Source: Onchocerca volvulus (Eukaryota > Nematoda > Chromadorea > Rhabditida > Onchocercidae). Taken from it: 64,000 nt of DNA. Position 1 is the first letter of the stretch. Each line of letters starts with the position of its first letter. Both the position numbers and the translations under genes were made by a program. The notes under the pieces are model-generated. The model saw only the letters and a list, made by a program, of their open reading frames with translations. It was not told the origin of the DNA and ran no database searches. This document shows positions 37,501 through 50,581 of this stretch, one piece after another. Where the stretch lies: positions 27,153,928-27,217,927 of the forward strand of contig HG738137.1 of the NCBI GenBank assembly GCA_000499405.2, in the 5' to 3' direction.

Positions 37501-40500
37501 GTTTCGGGGTTGGGTTTTTCTGTTTTTGTTTTTATGTGTAAATCAGTTAAATGAACTCAAGAAATTCTGATACAATTGAATGGTTACTATTAGGTTATGG
37601 AGAATAAGTCAACAGATTGCTGCGGTTTAACTTCACTTTCGGAATTGCCACATTCAGAATTGATGAATCGTCGCGGTTCACACCTAGCAGCATGTGAAAC
37701 TGGATCAAGCGGTGAATCGTCATCAGAAAATTTAACTGATACATTGCAGTCAGAAAGAAGAAATGAAACAAAAGACACATTACTTTTGATGCTCGACTCT
37801 GTTCGTCATGCTGAGGTTGTTAGATCGTTTTGGATTTCCTCTAATCTATATAGAGAGAAATGTAAATGCTACCTGTTACTTCTCAATGATTTCCGCAAAT
37901 TCTTCACCAATTCTTTTCAAATTTTGACACAACCTTACATTCGGATAGGCGCGTGCTTTTATATAAGCATACCTACTTTTTTTTTTCACATGTCACATCC
38001 GTGACAACTAAAAGCAAGCGTGGGAACGGAGTTCATTGACTGCGCCTTCCTTTTCTTCTCTCATTCTCCTTCTTCCTCCCATCTCTCTAATAATAATAAT
38101 AATCCGTCTTTTTTTTTTCTCTCTCATTCTCCTTCTTCCTTCCATTCCTCCAATAATAATTAAACTCTGCCTTCTTTTTTTTCTCTCATTCTCCTTCTCC
38201 CTCCCATTTCTCCAATTAAATAATAATAAATAGTAATGAACAAATAGTAATGAATAACAATAAATAATAATGAATTATAATAAATAACAATGATAATAAT
38301 AAATAACAAATAATCATAAATAATAATAAATAATAAATAATGATAAATAATACTGAATAATAAATATTGATAAATAGTAATGAATAATAATAAATAATAA
38401 TTAATAATAATAAATAATAATGAATAATAGCAAATAACAACAAATAACAACAGATATTGGTAAATAATAATAAAAAATAATAAATAATAATGAATATTAA
38501 TAAATAATGATAAATAATAACGAATAATAAATAATAATGAGTAACTAATAATAAATATTAATAAATAACAATGAATAATAATAAATAATAACAAATAATA
38601 TCGAATAATAATAAGTAATAATAAATGATAATAAATAATAATAAATAATGATGAATAATAATGAAAAATAATAATAATTAATACTGAATAATGACAAATA
38701 ATAATAAATAATAGGTATTTATAAGTAATAATAAATAATAATAATGATATTTTCACGTGTAAATAATAATTAATAATAGTGAATGATAATAAATGATAAT
38801 AAATAATGATAAATAATAAATAATAATTAATTATAATGAATGAACAATAATAAATTATAATAAATAATAATGAATATTAATAAATAATGACAAATAATGA
38901 TGGATAATAATAAATAATGATAAATAATACTGAATAATAATATATAATAATAAATAATAATGAATAATAATAAATAATAATGAATAATATTAAATGATAA
39001 TAAACAATAATAATTAATAATAAACAATAATAAATAATGACAAATAATAATAAATAATAATTTACAATAATAAACAATAATAAATCATAATAAATCATAA
39101 TAAACAATAATGAATAAGAATAAATAAGGATAAATAATAATAAATATTACTAAATGGTAATAATGATGAATAATAACAAGTGACAACAGATAATAATAAA
39201 TATTTAAAAACATGCGCGCATTCGAATACAACGTTGTGTAAAAATTTCAAAGCAATAGGTTTAGGAATTTCCGTTATCTAATATTTGGAATTAATATAGA
39301 TAAGGTGCGTGCTTAAGAACTTTCGGAGATTTAAGATTTTAAACAAAAGAACATTGACATTTTTATTTATATAGATTAGCTGGATCCGACCACGCTCCGC
39401 TTGGGCCGGATCCAGCTAGTGTTGTGATATTCTCAAGAGAGATATTCATTTTAATCTATGAAATCCTTGTAGATTTATTTGCTAATCGTTGCAGATTCGT
39501 GGTAAACTTAGTCCCAATATACAACAGTTATTGGAGCACCTTTTAACTAACATACAAAGTAGCGATAAATCAATGGAACAAATTAATGGAGCGGTATGTT
39601 ATTATTTCAAGAAGTAGCATATTTTTGTGTTCACTAAGATCTTGCCCTCATGATCCGATATTCACTGGAAGCGTCTTTCCGATATAGCGTAACTACGCCT
39701 AAAACGGCAATGTATTGATCCATTGAATGAGTTTCGTGTTGCCATTGTAATAACTTTCCATTATTTCAAACATTTGCTGAACTGCATGTAGTTTGAATTG
39801 CCTATAAGCGGCTTGTCTATTTCCATATGCTCAAAACTTCCAAAAAAAAAAAAAAAATATTTCATATGGTACTTCGATACCGCTTTGCAGTCGCCGCTCT
39901 CCCACTTCAAAAAAGCTTCCAAATTGAGTACTGTAGAAAATTTCTTCCTCAGTTACAATCAATCATGTCAACTGTTTTCAGTGAAACAGTAAAGGAAGAT
40001 TATAATAAATAATGGTTCTTTTTAATTCAGAAATAATTCATTTCAGGTGAGTCGTTTTTTTGCGAATTTGGATTTAGCGCTACGAAAAACACTCTCTGCA
40101 TCGGATGATAACAGAATCAAGTCTGAAAAGCTGGAGAAATTGTGCGAGGAGGTTAGATTCTTATTTGCGAATAAAATTTTAGCAAAATTGGCTCAGATTA
40201 TGAGTGCTTTAATATAGTGTAGCTTTAAATAAAGTTATTTCAAAATATGTAGACCTCTAATTTCAAAAAAATTTCATGTATTATGTGGTCCTCAATTATT
40301 CAAACGATCTAGTTCATATTATTCTATTGAACAAATAAGTTTCAGATGACTGCTGATCTCCAAAATGCTCGAGATGAGCTTCGTTCTACTCTGAAGAAGT
40401 GCTCTATGTATGAAGCAAATATTGACGCTTTAAAACTGCAGTTGAGGTACTTAGACCTCTGCATTTTCGAAATGCGATTTAATTTTAAGGAATGGGAGTG

Positions 40501-42549
40501 TTGAAAAGCTCCAAAACTTTGTTTTAAATGCACTATTAAAATTGTTTCTTCTGCAGAAAATATGCATTTCATTAATATTATAACATTAATTAATATATAT
40601 ATATGAATACTATTAATTATTTAGCAATTCTTTTAGTATTTCTTATCGTCTAAAATTACAATTTCTGCCATAATAGATTTAAACTGAGAATTAATATCAT
40701 GAAACTTCGAATTTTATAAAGATGTTAGTACTTTCATAAATATAAAATACTGTAAAATTTTTTTAGATGTCAAAGTCAGAACTGTACTAAATTAGATGAG
40801 AAATTGAAACGAGCTTTCGAAGAAATTGACAATTTAACCAAACAGAAAGATGATCTCAGTATTGCTTTAAGTAAAGCGAAAATAGTGTTGAAGCGGAAAA
40901 CAGATTTGGGTTCTCAGGCGGCAGGTACCATCGAGGTTGATTTATAAATCATTTTAGTAGTATGAGGACCTTTATTACTGTTTTTTGTTCCGCTTTAAAA
41001 TGTTTATTTTACCTAAGGGATAGAATATTTTTAAAAAATGCGTGATTGCGCTTTGCATACATCGATAATGTTCAGAAATTCAACATTTTTAGATCATTTA
41101 GATCATTCTGTTTGATTTTATGATTGATTAAACTGAATGATTATTTTAAAATTTTTAGAATTGATTGCTGTTAATCCTAGACTTATTATTTACAGTGTAT
41201 AAAAGGCGAGTTACACGAAGCCAAAAAAATTGAAGATCAGATGAATGAACGTTTGCGTAAACTATGTAAGGATAAAGAAAAAGTGAAGCAAATGCTAAGT
41301 GAACGAGAACTTGACGTTGTTAAACTCGAATGTCGACTCGTCGAAAGTACTAATGAATGTAAGAAATTGCTTTTTTCTTGGATTTGACAGAATTACATAG
41401 GTACATATTTCATTGTTAGATTTTACGATACTTCCTTATTTTCAGGTACAATGAGAACATCTGAATTGCGACATGCTGAAAATAAAATAGATGAATTGCA
41501 AAAACGGAATGAATATTTAAAAAAAAAATATAACAAACGAGAACATTTCCTCGAAGAAATGGAAGCGCTTCTTCGAGCTATGAAGATTCGTTGCGAAGGA
41601 TTACAGGGAACTAATCAGCTACGACAAGTAAGAAATTGGCTCTATATTTGACTTCAATTTTATATTAGAATATTGAAATTTGATGAGAAATTGAAATTCT
41701 TCGATTTAATTTTAATACATCGAAATTCTTCGATGTATTAAATTTCTGTGAAATCTAATATTTATTTAACTAATGATGTTCTGATTTCTGGGATTGGCTT
41801 TTTGCCGACAAAAACCTCTGAGAGCAATTTCAGAATTACATTAATCTGAAATGTGAAATATTATCTAATAATTCAAATATTATCACAGTCGGCATTGTTG
41901 ATTTAAACAAGCTTACTTCTTGTGGAAATCCTAAGGGTTTGCTTCAAAATAAATTTTTAGAAAATGATTGAGAAGCTGAAAAAGCTTCTTGTAAAACTGG
42001 GCTATAATTTGGATAATCCACATTTGATCGAGGGCAAAAGAATCAGTTCTTTTGAGAGTAGTGCAGTGAAATCAAGGAAGAAATCCAAAATGCACATGCG
42101 ATCGTTTCATCTGAAACGGTTGAAATTGGCAAAGATCGCTCAACGTTTCGAGAAGGTAATATTTTTTGAAGAAAAGAAAACAATATGTGATTTTGTTGTT
42201 GGTTATCTTCATAGTATTAACAAAAATATAAGTAATTGAATTATGACTAACACAGAATTCCTAACCTATGTTTTGAAATGCAGCAATGTTGGTTAAAGTT
42301 GTTATTATATCCTTTGCAGAAAAACCTGGAATAGGAATAGTTTTTCAGGATACTGCCAAAATAAAAGATCTGGAGAAATACCGAGAAAATGAAATTGTAC
42401 ATGTTCCATCTTGGCGCAGCCTGAACACCAGTGTTTCAGTATCATCTCCTGGAAGTCGCGCTGATGAGGAACTGAATAATGATGTTACTGCTGGTGGTGT
42501 TTATCAAATAAGTCATACCGTTTCTGGAAATGGTTTCGGCACATTGTAA
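31600..42549 (+). CDS. Long coiled-coil scaffold-type protein, about 1,165 residues, 24 exons
   Basis: Exon starts/ends: 31600-31689, 32001-32247, 32324-32442, 32628-32684, 32936-33049, 33265-33360, 33728-34126, 34439-34630, 35063-35152, 35344-35457, 35677-35790, 36425-36520, 36870-36987, 37112-37224, 37350-37427, 37594-37815, 39495-39593, 40047-40151, 40346-40446, 40767-40935, 41196-41358, 41446-41627, 41961-42155 and a last exon to TAA 42547. All join in phase except the last junction, where 42155 does not fit the frame of KPGIGIVFQDTAK; an alternative donor is needed. The N-terminus (MEDRDDGIGSEINSPKDV) is acidic and disordered with Pro-rich IPQQIPGISPIRRVP. Most of the rest is heptad-rich helix (for example KLQDENNAMQAKISELKLEL), broken by a Ser-rich linker near 37600-37750. 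The C-terminus has a basic patch (KSRKKSKMHMRSFHLKRLKL). Length and layout suit a centrosomal, Golgi or cytoskeletal scaffold, but no orthologue is recognised. Confidence 0.75.
36681..36869 (+). pseudogene. Decayed tandem copy of exon 12 and its intron
   Basis: Exon 12 and its downstream intron (36421-36680) recur at 36678-36869. The copied exon begins GATGATTTAATG as the original does, but an internal A run of 18 bases destroys the frame, AAACAG is inserted, and the donor plus about 45 intron bases are deleted. The acceptor used for exon 13 (TTTTTAG at 36863-36869) belongs to this second copy. The matching acceptor in the first copy (36653-36659) now seems unused. Confidence 0.85.
38040..38220. 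repeat. Pyrimidine-rich tandem repeat, three copies of about 65 bp
   Basis: Three units containing CTCTCATTCTCCTTCTYCC and each ending in AATAATAAT-like sequence. They lead directly into the TAA-rich array, inside the largest intron of the coiled-coil gene (37816-39494). Confidence 0.85.
38221..39205. repeat. TAA-rich low-complexity array, about 1 kb
   Basis: Imperfect array of AAT, AATA and AATGA units across about 985 bp within an intron of the coiled-coil gene. Long minus-strand frames of Ile, Tyr and Leu here are produced by the repeat and are not genes. Confidence 0.95.
39377..39418. other. Perfect 12-bp inverted repeat, GC-rich hairpin
   Basis: TAGCTGGATCCG at 39377-39388 pairs with CGGATCCAGCTA at 39407-39418 around an 18-base GC-rich loop (ACCACGCTCCGCTTGGGC). 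It sits downstream of the TAA array in the same intron and is strikingly GC-rich for this window. It may be one end of an inserted element that began with the pyrimidine repeat. Confidence 0.75.
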
Positions 42550-45334
42550 ATCAATTGTTGCCAGATTATACTGGATTGGCTTTTTCTTTTCTTTTCATTA
42601 CTAAAAGAATTTTTTGCAGCCTAGTAGAAAATGATCTTTTGAGCCTATTTTCTGCTACTCCATGCTGCCATGTAGCGAAAATTAGTGTGAGAAAAATAAA
42701 GCATTTTTTAGGATGAATTCATTGATGTAATTAATCATTTTTTATGACTCTGTTATGAAAATTGGTTGCTCAGTTGTTTCGTTATATCAAGGAAGCAAAT
42801 CTTTTTTAATATATAGCGGTATGTTTCGCATGTTTCACGTTCAGTAGGGATTAGTCATGTTTTTATATGTTTTTGTAATTTCATCGCATTACAAATGTTG
42901 CATAATTCTTTTTTTTTTTAATTTATTGATATCAGTATATAATTTTGCATTTTTCTATCATACTGTGCGATAAGTTGAAACTTTCAATCAATTTCTATAC
43001 TAAAAATTTTGCGGGTTTTTTGATAAGTCTTTGGGAACTGAGCTTTAATAGTGCTAATTTTTGTGGAAGCAAAAAAGAATGGAATGCCAAATACGAAAGG
43101 GCACTGTGTGATGTTTTATAAAATTGGATCAATCAGATACTTTATTAGTTAATTCCATTCTAAACTCATTACCTTTTCAATTCGTATTTTATAGCTTTAT
43201 TATGCTACATTTTGTGTAGTTATTTTATTGTACTTTAACAGATATTATCGTATAATTTTTGAATTTATCTTCAAATCTTCTACTTTATGAAAGCATAATA
43301 AATTTTTGCTGTTTCTTAATATTATATCTTTATTTACATTTTTCCTTTCGAATTTGTATATTACTTTTCGTTTCGTGATGGACGACTTCGTGGGAAAATT
43401 GCTGGTGGGGCGATATGAATGATATCATTTGTTAATCTTGTAAAGTTCTTTGAATTCCATTGATATTTTCACTTTGTGCATCGACATACATTTTCCGTTA
43501 TTTTTAGTTAGCAAGCAAAAAATGAATTTAATCAGCCTAATATATCAGTTTGATGTAAAATGTTTAGAATTTCATATAAATTGTTCTTATCTAAGTCTTT
43601 AAAACTGTTTGTATCTCATTTTTATTACAATATTTTCCAATTTTTCAAATGCGGTTTATGAATCATTCATCTTAGAAACATTTATTTTCTATATTCGATC
43701 TTTTATTACAGTTATTTTTATTGTTTGATTTTCAGCACTTTTTTTATATTTATTATTAGAAAACATCTCTTTCTTTTGCTGTATTATTCTGTCCTCCTCA
43801 CTTTATTAATAGTAATTAAAGATTGTCTTTGCAATGTTTGGCTTGTGGGAGATACTACTGATGATGTTAGCTAGCAGTTAGTCTGATAGAAAATAATTTA
43901 ATAACATGTATTTACTATCGCTTGATTCTTTGGAAGATGAGACGAGAAGCTGACTGTCCTCCTCAGATATGATGATGATGATGGAAAATATAAATGTTCG
44001 TCGATGCATTTCCCGGAATGTCAAAGTACAGACTTTAGTTAAGTCAATAACTACTGACCATACTGAAGAATAATTATGATTTCAGCTATGTAACCTATAT
44101 TTCAAAGAGATAGAACAATACAAATTGTTGAATGAGATTTTACCATTAATACTTTTATCAGCAGAAGAGATACTAAAATATGCGTAAAATCATGATTTTT
44201 TTTGCTGTTGCAGCTTTTAGCTTAACAAAAATTAAAATTTTTATATCGGCTATGATGATTGGCATGCTTAAAAAAAAAAAAAATAATAATGAAGGCAGAG
44301 CTATAAAGAATGAACATTGGTAACTCGAGATTGCAAAAATTAACATCATGATTTCAACGATTTCAATACCAATTTTAACATCAGAACAATTATGACAAAC
44401 AAATATCAAACATAAAAAATAGCCGATGATTAATAGTAAGAGAGTTTCGTGAAACAATTGAACTTAAAAAACTTGTTCTAAAAGACCAAATCTACCCGTA
44501 ATTATCAATGTAAAGTCTCACTTTTCTGAATTCATTAATTTCCATCATTTCTTCATTATCTTACATTTCAAAGAAAATTATCGAGTGTTTGGATTCAAAA
44601 TTTTATTATCATTTCTAATAAATGATTTGAACACTATGCTAGAAATAAATATTGTAAGTGAAGATTTTATGTTGTAAATCTTAATAGACATACCAAATCA
44701 GACACAAATTATTGTCGCAATACTCTGATGAAATATTGCAAGAAAAACGTATAAATTTTCATCATAGATCAGATTCGATAATTTTGTCATAGCTAACGAA
44801 TGATAATTGATTGAGATTGAATAGCTCTTACAAACAATGTGCAACATATTATCACAGAATGTCTATCAAAATTTTTCATTTTAAACTATAAAATCAAAAT
44901 TTTCATTTTTAAATGTGAAATCAAAAACATCAAACAAGCAATACTTCATTAGTAAGTAGTGTCTATGTGATAATTAGCAAAGAGGATGTGACATAAAAAT
45001 GTCATTACATAAAATATGCTCTCGCAGATGACTTGTTACTTTATCTTTTCAAATCTATATTTTTTTAATTTTTGCAGAAATTTTCGCTTTTTTTAAATAT
45101 TTCGATAAACAATCTTTGGTCAAGATCAATCAACAACTATGAAGAATTCCAACACCATTATTTTTCTTTTGGTTTGTTCGTTTGTTTGTTGTTTCCTAGA
45201 ATCAACTTGAATTATCCTTCTTTCACGTTGAATTTCTATCTTTATTTCTTAGAATATGCAAATTTAAAAGGTGCAATAATTCTTAATTATAATATTTTTA
45301 TACCTTTTTTATTGCTTTCATTTTTTACATGTAG
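42550..45334. other. Intergenic region, no gene recognised
   Basis: Begins with the likely 3' UTR of the coiled-coil gene. The rest is A+T-rich without a convincing exon. The frames at 44173-44457 (-) and 45072-45338 (+) are hydrophobic low-complexity strings. Confidence 0.55.
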
Positions 45335-46048
45335 ATGATGATCACAGTAACTTACCTTTTGCATCAGTGCAGTCACTTTAACTTATTTTGAAACTTTCAA
45401 ATTCCAATTTTCTCCTCAATTATGCGTGCTATACTTTTTAGATTGCTGTATTGATAGCAGAAATTAACGCGATGTGTAAGTTGACTTTTTTTTTAGCTAT
45501 ACATTTATAATTTTTATTTTTTAAAGTTTTCATTTCAAATGAGGCATAATCTGCGCAAAAATTCTATGCTAATGCAGAAATTTTAATACAAAAGAATAGT
45601 TATTTTTCTCTCTTTGTAAAATAAGTTTAATTTTGAATTTATTTCTAATAAATTAATTTTTTTTTTGGGCAAAACCGCAAATGATTGCTATGGAAGAAGA
45701 GTTTGTTGCTTTGGTAGATGTAGCAAAAAATGTGATGTGAAAAAGCTACCTTCATCGAAGTGTAAGTTCAAAATATATATTTAAATTGTATTTCAATCTT
45801 GAATGGTTGTATAATTATAAAAAAAAATCATTCATTTTAAATTGTTATGATAAGTAACATCAAAGAAATAAAAACTAAGTTTTTATTCTAAATTAAAATT
45901 TCAATTCCAATCTGATGATACTTATTTATCTTCATCATTTTATACTTGAATTCAATGTTTTCCAATAATTTCTGGTCGAAAATTTCAACATTGTGCAAAA
46001 AATGAACGTTGTGAAAAGAATTTCTGCGTTCCACGATCAAGGAAATGA
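45335..46048 (+). CDS. Possible small secreted Cys-rich protein; acceptor sites abnormal
   Basis: An ATG at 45335 directly follows a possible leader acceptor (ACATGTAG). Exon 45335-45346 joins in phase to 45442-45475 and gives MMITIAVLIAEINAM, a plausible signal peptide. A frame ending at a good donor (45761) reads DCYGRRVCCFGRCSKKCDV, and a frame ending at TGA 46048 reads QHCAKNERCEKNFCVPRSRK. Both have the spacing of disulfide-rich secreted peptides. Neither has an AG acceptor: the expected sites read CCGCAA (45675-45680) and a TTTCAA (about 45989), and the last junction does not keep phase with that site. Either the gene is dead, these exons use unusual acceptors, or the two Cys-rich frames do not belong together. 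Confidence 0.35.
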
Positions 46049-47158
46049 TAATATCCTGATCTTCTATGATACTAATACAATGATAAACAAAAAACTGCCA
46101 AATTCTATTAATTCTAAATTAATATAATTGAAATAAATCTATTATTTTGTTTGCATAAGAATATATTGTAGCCGAAAGGTGATAACTTTCTAAATAATAA
46201 ACTGAGTGATTAAGTGAATGATATCTTTTCTATATATATATATTTTTTTTTTGTAATCAATATTCTTTTATCATGGATAGTTTGAATTGCATTTCTAGAA
46301 AGTTTACATAAATTTCCACTTTTTATTTTTTCGATACTACTATAGGAATACATGCAAATTTTTACATATTTTTCTCAATAAATTATTCAAATGATGGTAA
46401 TTTTGAATTTAAAAATCAATTAATTATTAAAAAAAAAGAGGAAATATTCAACAGCAATACTCATAAAAACACTGAAAAATCCCAGGTCTCGTTGCAAGTT
46501 CAAACATTATTCAATAATTCTCTAAAAATCCTCCACATTTAACAAAGAGAAAAATATGTAAGAGATAATGCGAAGTTTTATTTTTAAACAATTGAATCTT
46601 GAATTCATTAATTAGCTTTTGAATGAGTTAAAGTTGAACTAATAAAAATTTTATTTTAAAATTGACATGCTCAAAAATATGATCCAAGAATTGCTTTTTA
46701 TAGCAGAAATGCAAATTACTGTGAGCAAATTGAATTCCAACTTACTTTTTTATATACATGAAATTTATTCTCGACGAATTTGTGAAATAATTCTGAAGAA
46801 ACAGTATAATTCCAAAACAGTATAAAAGTTGTGAATTGATCAAGATCATCCATTGATATTTTATAATTTTATTTGAACGGTATGCTTGTTTAATCTATCT
46901 TCGATTTACTTCAGAAGGCATACTTATCAAGTAGCATTATAATAATTGATTTAATTTAATTAAATGTTTCATGCAATTTCCTTCGTTTAATTACACTTTC
47001 TAATGATTTGAAAATCTAAGTAAGCATCACGAAATTTGGGGAAATAAATCAAAGAAAGTCTATAAAATTGAAAATTAAATTGGTTTATGTTGGAATTGTT
47101 ACGAAAATAAAGTGATATAAAATTTTATGAAATTTTTCGGGAAAATGTTTTGCAGAAA
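46049..47158. other. Intergenic region, nothing recognised
   Basis: A+T-rich sequence with homopolymers. No open frame with a splice context. It ends at the TTTGCAG (47149-47155) just before the MSP-domain gene start, which may be a leader acceptor. Confidence 0.6.
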
Positions 47159-47912
47159 ATGTCTTATCCCAAAGAAATTATCTTCCCGGAAATTAACACA
47201 TCAGTCGTTCGATGTCTACTGCTTCGTAATAATACAAAAACAGATTTTGCTGTAAAAGTGAGCAAAATTTCATCGTAAAGTAATATTTCTTATTTTATAA
47301 TTGTTTTAAACAAATGTTAATAAAAAATGAAGTCATTGTAGGTTTCAGTTTTGAAATGGAAAAATTAAATTGAAATTGAAAAAAATTAACTTTTTTTTTT
47401 CTTCAATTTAAATTCTGCTCAATAATATCTTCCGTAGCTATCATGTTCTATTACACAACACAAGTAAATGATTAAATAATTCAAAAATATTTTTGAATTT
47501 TACATTTACATAAATGCCAATGATATCATAACGATTCCATTCGATATCATCTTTTAATCACATTCTGGCTAGAAAAAAAAAAAAAAAAAAAAACTCCAAA
47601 CTGAATCCCCTATATAATTATTATGAAATTTTGGAAGCTGATTATTGATTGATTATTGATTATTTTAACTTTACCTTGAGTAATATTAGTGTTATTTTAA
47701 AGGATGGTTTACTCATTCTTTATGATTATAGCTAAAAAATAAATTGTGCAATTTTTTCTTGTTTCCTAAACTGATTTTCCGCTCACCAAAAATCTTAACC
47801 ATCTTTAAATTTTTTTTAAAGATGAAAAACGAAAATCCTGAATTGTTAAAAAAATTTCAAGTCAAATTCTAATGGAACAGAACTTTACAAAAAAGAATTA
47901 CCAAAAAGACTG

Positions 47913-47952
<40 letters not shown>

Positions 47953-50581
47953 ATAAAAACAAAAAGCATCGAAATTTTTACTAATATTTGCAACATCTAA
48001 AATCTAAAGTTTATAAAGAAAAATGTTAATTCGAAAAATCAATTCGTTAAATGTTCCTTTTTTTAATGCTCAATCTTTAGATTTTAGATGTTACAAATAT
48101 TTTTACAAATTGATTGAGTTGAATTAATTGAATTGAATTAATCGAATTGAAATTCAAATTGATTGTTTTACTTTAAAATTTATTGAAAAATTTCTCAATC
48201 TTGCTTATATTTCCATGAAATTTTCAAAGATGAAGAAAACAAAGCATCTAAATGAGATTAGCAAATTTCAGAATAAAATCCTTTTTCCTTCAACTGTAAT
48301 TCTCGGATTTAGATGAAAAATGTAAAATTGCTTAGCATATTTGAATTTTCTAAATTTGGTGTTATGGATGATCATTTTTGATTGAGATAGTCGGAGTAGC
48401 GACGATTAATTTATTTATAACGTAAAAAAAAAATGTTGAAGAAAATTGAAAACTCATAAAACGAAAGATAGCCAATTAATTTATTTTGTTCTATTTTAAT
48501 CATATAATATTTGCGAGAGGATGAAAAAGAAAAGTTTGATAATTCTCAACAATTACTTCACTGTTAAATTCTTCATGATTGTAGCTTAGAACAAACAGTC
48601 CAGCATTGATAATCGAACCATTACAAGGATTTCTTCGAGCTGGACATACTCAGTCGGTTTCAATTCGTCTTGATGGCGCTAATAAAGCATCAGTAAGTAA
48701 TACTTTTTATTCAGAAAAATATTTAAGAAATAATCGAATTTTTCAAATTACTTATCTCTCACTACTATCACTACTTTCCTATGTTCATTCGTTTTTTTTT
48801 TTCAACTTGGAACTTTAAAAATTATCTAATTTTAATGTTCTTGATACTTATTATCGATTTTTTCAACTCTATCTTAAGCGATGAATTGATCAATTTCAAC
48901 ATGCATTTTTACGGAACCAATTCGAACAATTTGATGTAGCTATTTGCACTACACTTAGAGCATGCATAAATGCAGCATTCTAATGTGCAAACTAGAACTA
49001 TATTACTATAAGTGTTAAAATCTTATCAGTTACAGCTTGTCACATGTCTTTTTTGATATGATTAGCAAACATATTGCTCTCACAATTCTGTTTTATTCGC
49101 AATTGATAAGACTGTGAATTCTAATCATCAGCTGATTAAATTATCAGGACTGATTAAATTATCAGTCCTATATAGTCTCGCACAGTCTATTTCTCTATAC
49201 AATCTTATTCGAGAATGCAAGATAAAACATCTTATCAAATCTCACACTCTCTTATCTTAGAGTTCTCGTATTGATTATAGTCAAATCTCCATTATCATAA
49301 CTCGAACAGTTTGTTTTAACACCAAAATTTATCTGTATTAGAATTTTCAAACTACTCTCAAAAACATTTGAAATTAAGGAAGAAGATGGGAGAACAATTA
49401 ATTAATCCTTCTTATGTTTGATAAATTTTTTGAAAATTTGTCATAAAAAATCTTTCTCGTATCGATCAGAAAGGATCAATAGAAATTTATTGTCGTCCGG
49501 TAAATAGAAAAACTGAGGCTGAGTGTCGTCGTTGGTTTTTGACGCCAATAGAAGTGAAAGAATCAAAAAATCAACTTGCACAAATACTGCGAATCAGAAC
49601 AAGCACCGGTTTTACACCTCTTGAGGTAACCTTTAAATGGAATTTTAATTGAAAGTTCCAATTTGATATGCTCTACTAGCCATTAAAAAATTGTTTTAAA
49701 ATATAATTCACTTGTACTGAGTTTATTTCAAAATATGACAAATAATTAATGATTATTTCTTAGTTGACATTATAATTGATAGTGCTTGATTGGATTAAAT
49801 TAAAGTTTAATTAATCAACTCATTATTTTAAATTTATCTAACGATCTAAATATTTTTGGAATAGCATGTTCAAAGAAACTGTTCTGAACTTGTTCTAATT
49901 CCATTCACAATCAACGATTTTGCATCGTTCTCTTATCTTGAATTAATTTCAGTTTTTTTTTAAACTAAAAATCGCATGAATATAAAATGGATATACTTTA
50001 TTGTATTTTATCATATTACTCCAATAATAAAATTTAGTTTAACATTAAAAAATATAAAAAATGGTGATGGAATTTATCTTCCAGACAATCCTTGATCTTC
50101 CATGTCTAGCGGTCACCGTTCAAGCAGAGCAATATCCGACGTTTATGGCGAGTGATTCGGATACAGTCACTGCTCATCAAATTGATAGCGGTATTTGTTA
50201 GAAAATTGTTTTAGCTTTTGATTATTAATTCTGTCAGTGGTTCATATGAAAATTAGAATAGGAATAAAGCTGATGCCAACTGTAATCTAATCAATTCGAA
50301 TTCAAATTATTTAATTGAAGAGAAAGTAGCTTGATGACATTGTCATCAAATAACTTTCAGAGACTACAACTGCTTGTGTGATATCAGAAACAGAATTACT
50401 TGCGATGCTTCCACCGGATTCTTCATTGAATACAGCCGAAGGAATTGATGGAAATAGTTGGAATCAAAATATGTCGCTTTGGTTGCGTCCTTCGTGTGGA
50501 TGGCTAGAGAAATTTTTCGATTCACTCTTTCCACCTGATGAAAAACAGGAAACAGTTGCATTCTGTGGAGCAAGCCAATAA
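47159..50581 (+). CDS. MSP-domain protein, 229 residues
   Basis: Five exons, 47159-47257, 48585-48692, 49470-49625, 50085-50190, 50361-50581, join in phase to 229 residues. The ATG lies 4 bases after TTTGCAG, a likely SL acceptor. Residues 1-110 form a major sperm protein domain: EIIFPEINTSVVRCLLLRNN then TKTDFAVKLRTNSPALIIEP, then GFLRAGHTQSVSIRL and KGSIEIYCRPVN. This follows the VAP/MSP immunoglobulin-like fold, where the second block normally reads as FK-x-KT-x-P-x-x-Y-x-V-x-P. The C-terminal half, with EAECRRWFLTPIEV and ETELLAMLPPDSS, is not recognised and has no predicted membrane anchor, so this is not a VAP. The protein is also longer than the roughly 127-residue motility MSPs. Cytosolic protein-protein interaction is the likely role. 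Confidence 0.75.

Noticed and set aside
38160..39107. Long minus-strand frames rich in Ile, Tyr and Leu
   Set aside because: They arise from the TAA array, whose units lack stops on that strand.
31600..42549. Assigning the coiled-coil protein to SPD-5, pericentrin or another named scaffold
   Set aside because: Only length and coiled-coil character agree; no diagnostic motif was recognised.
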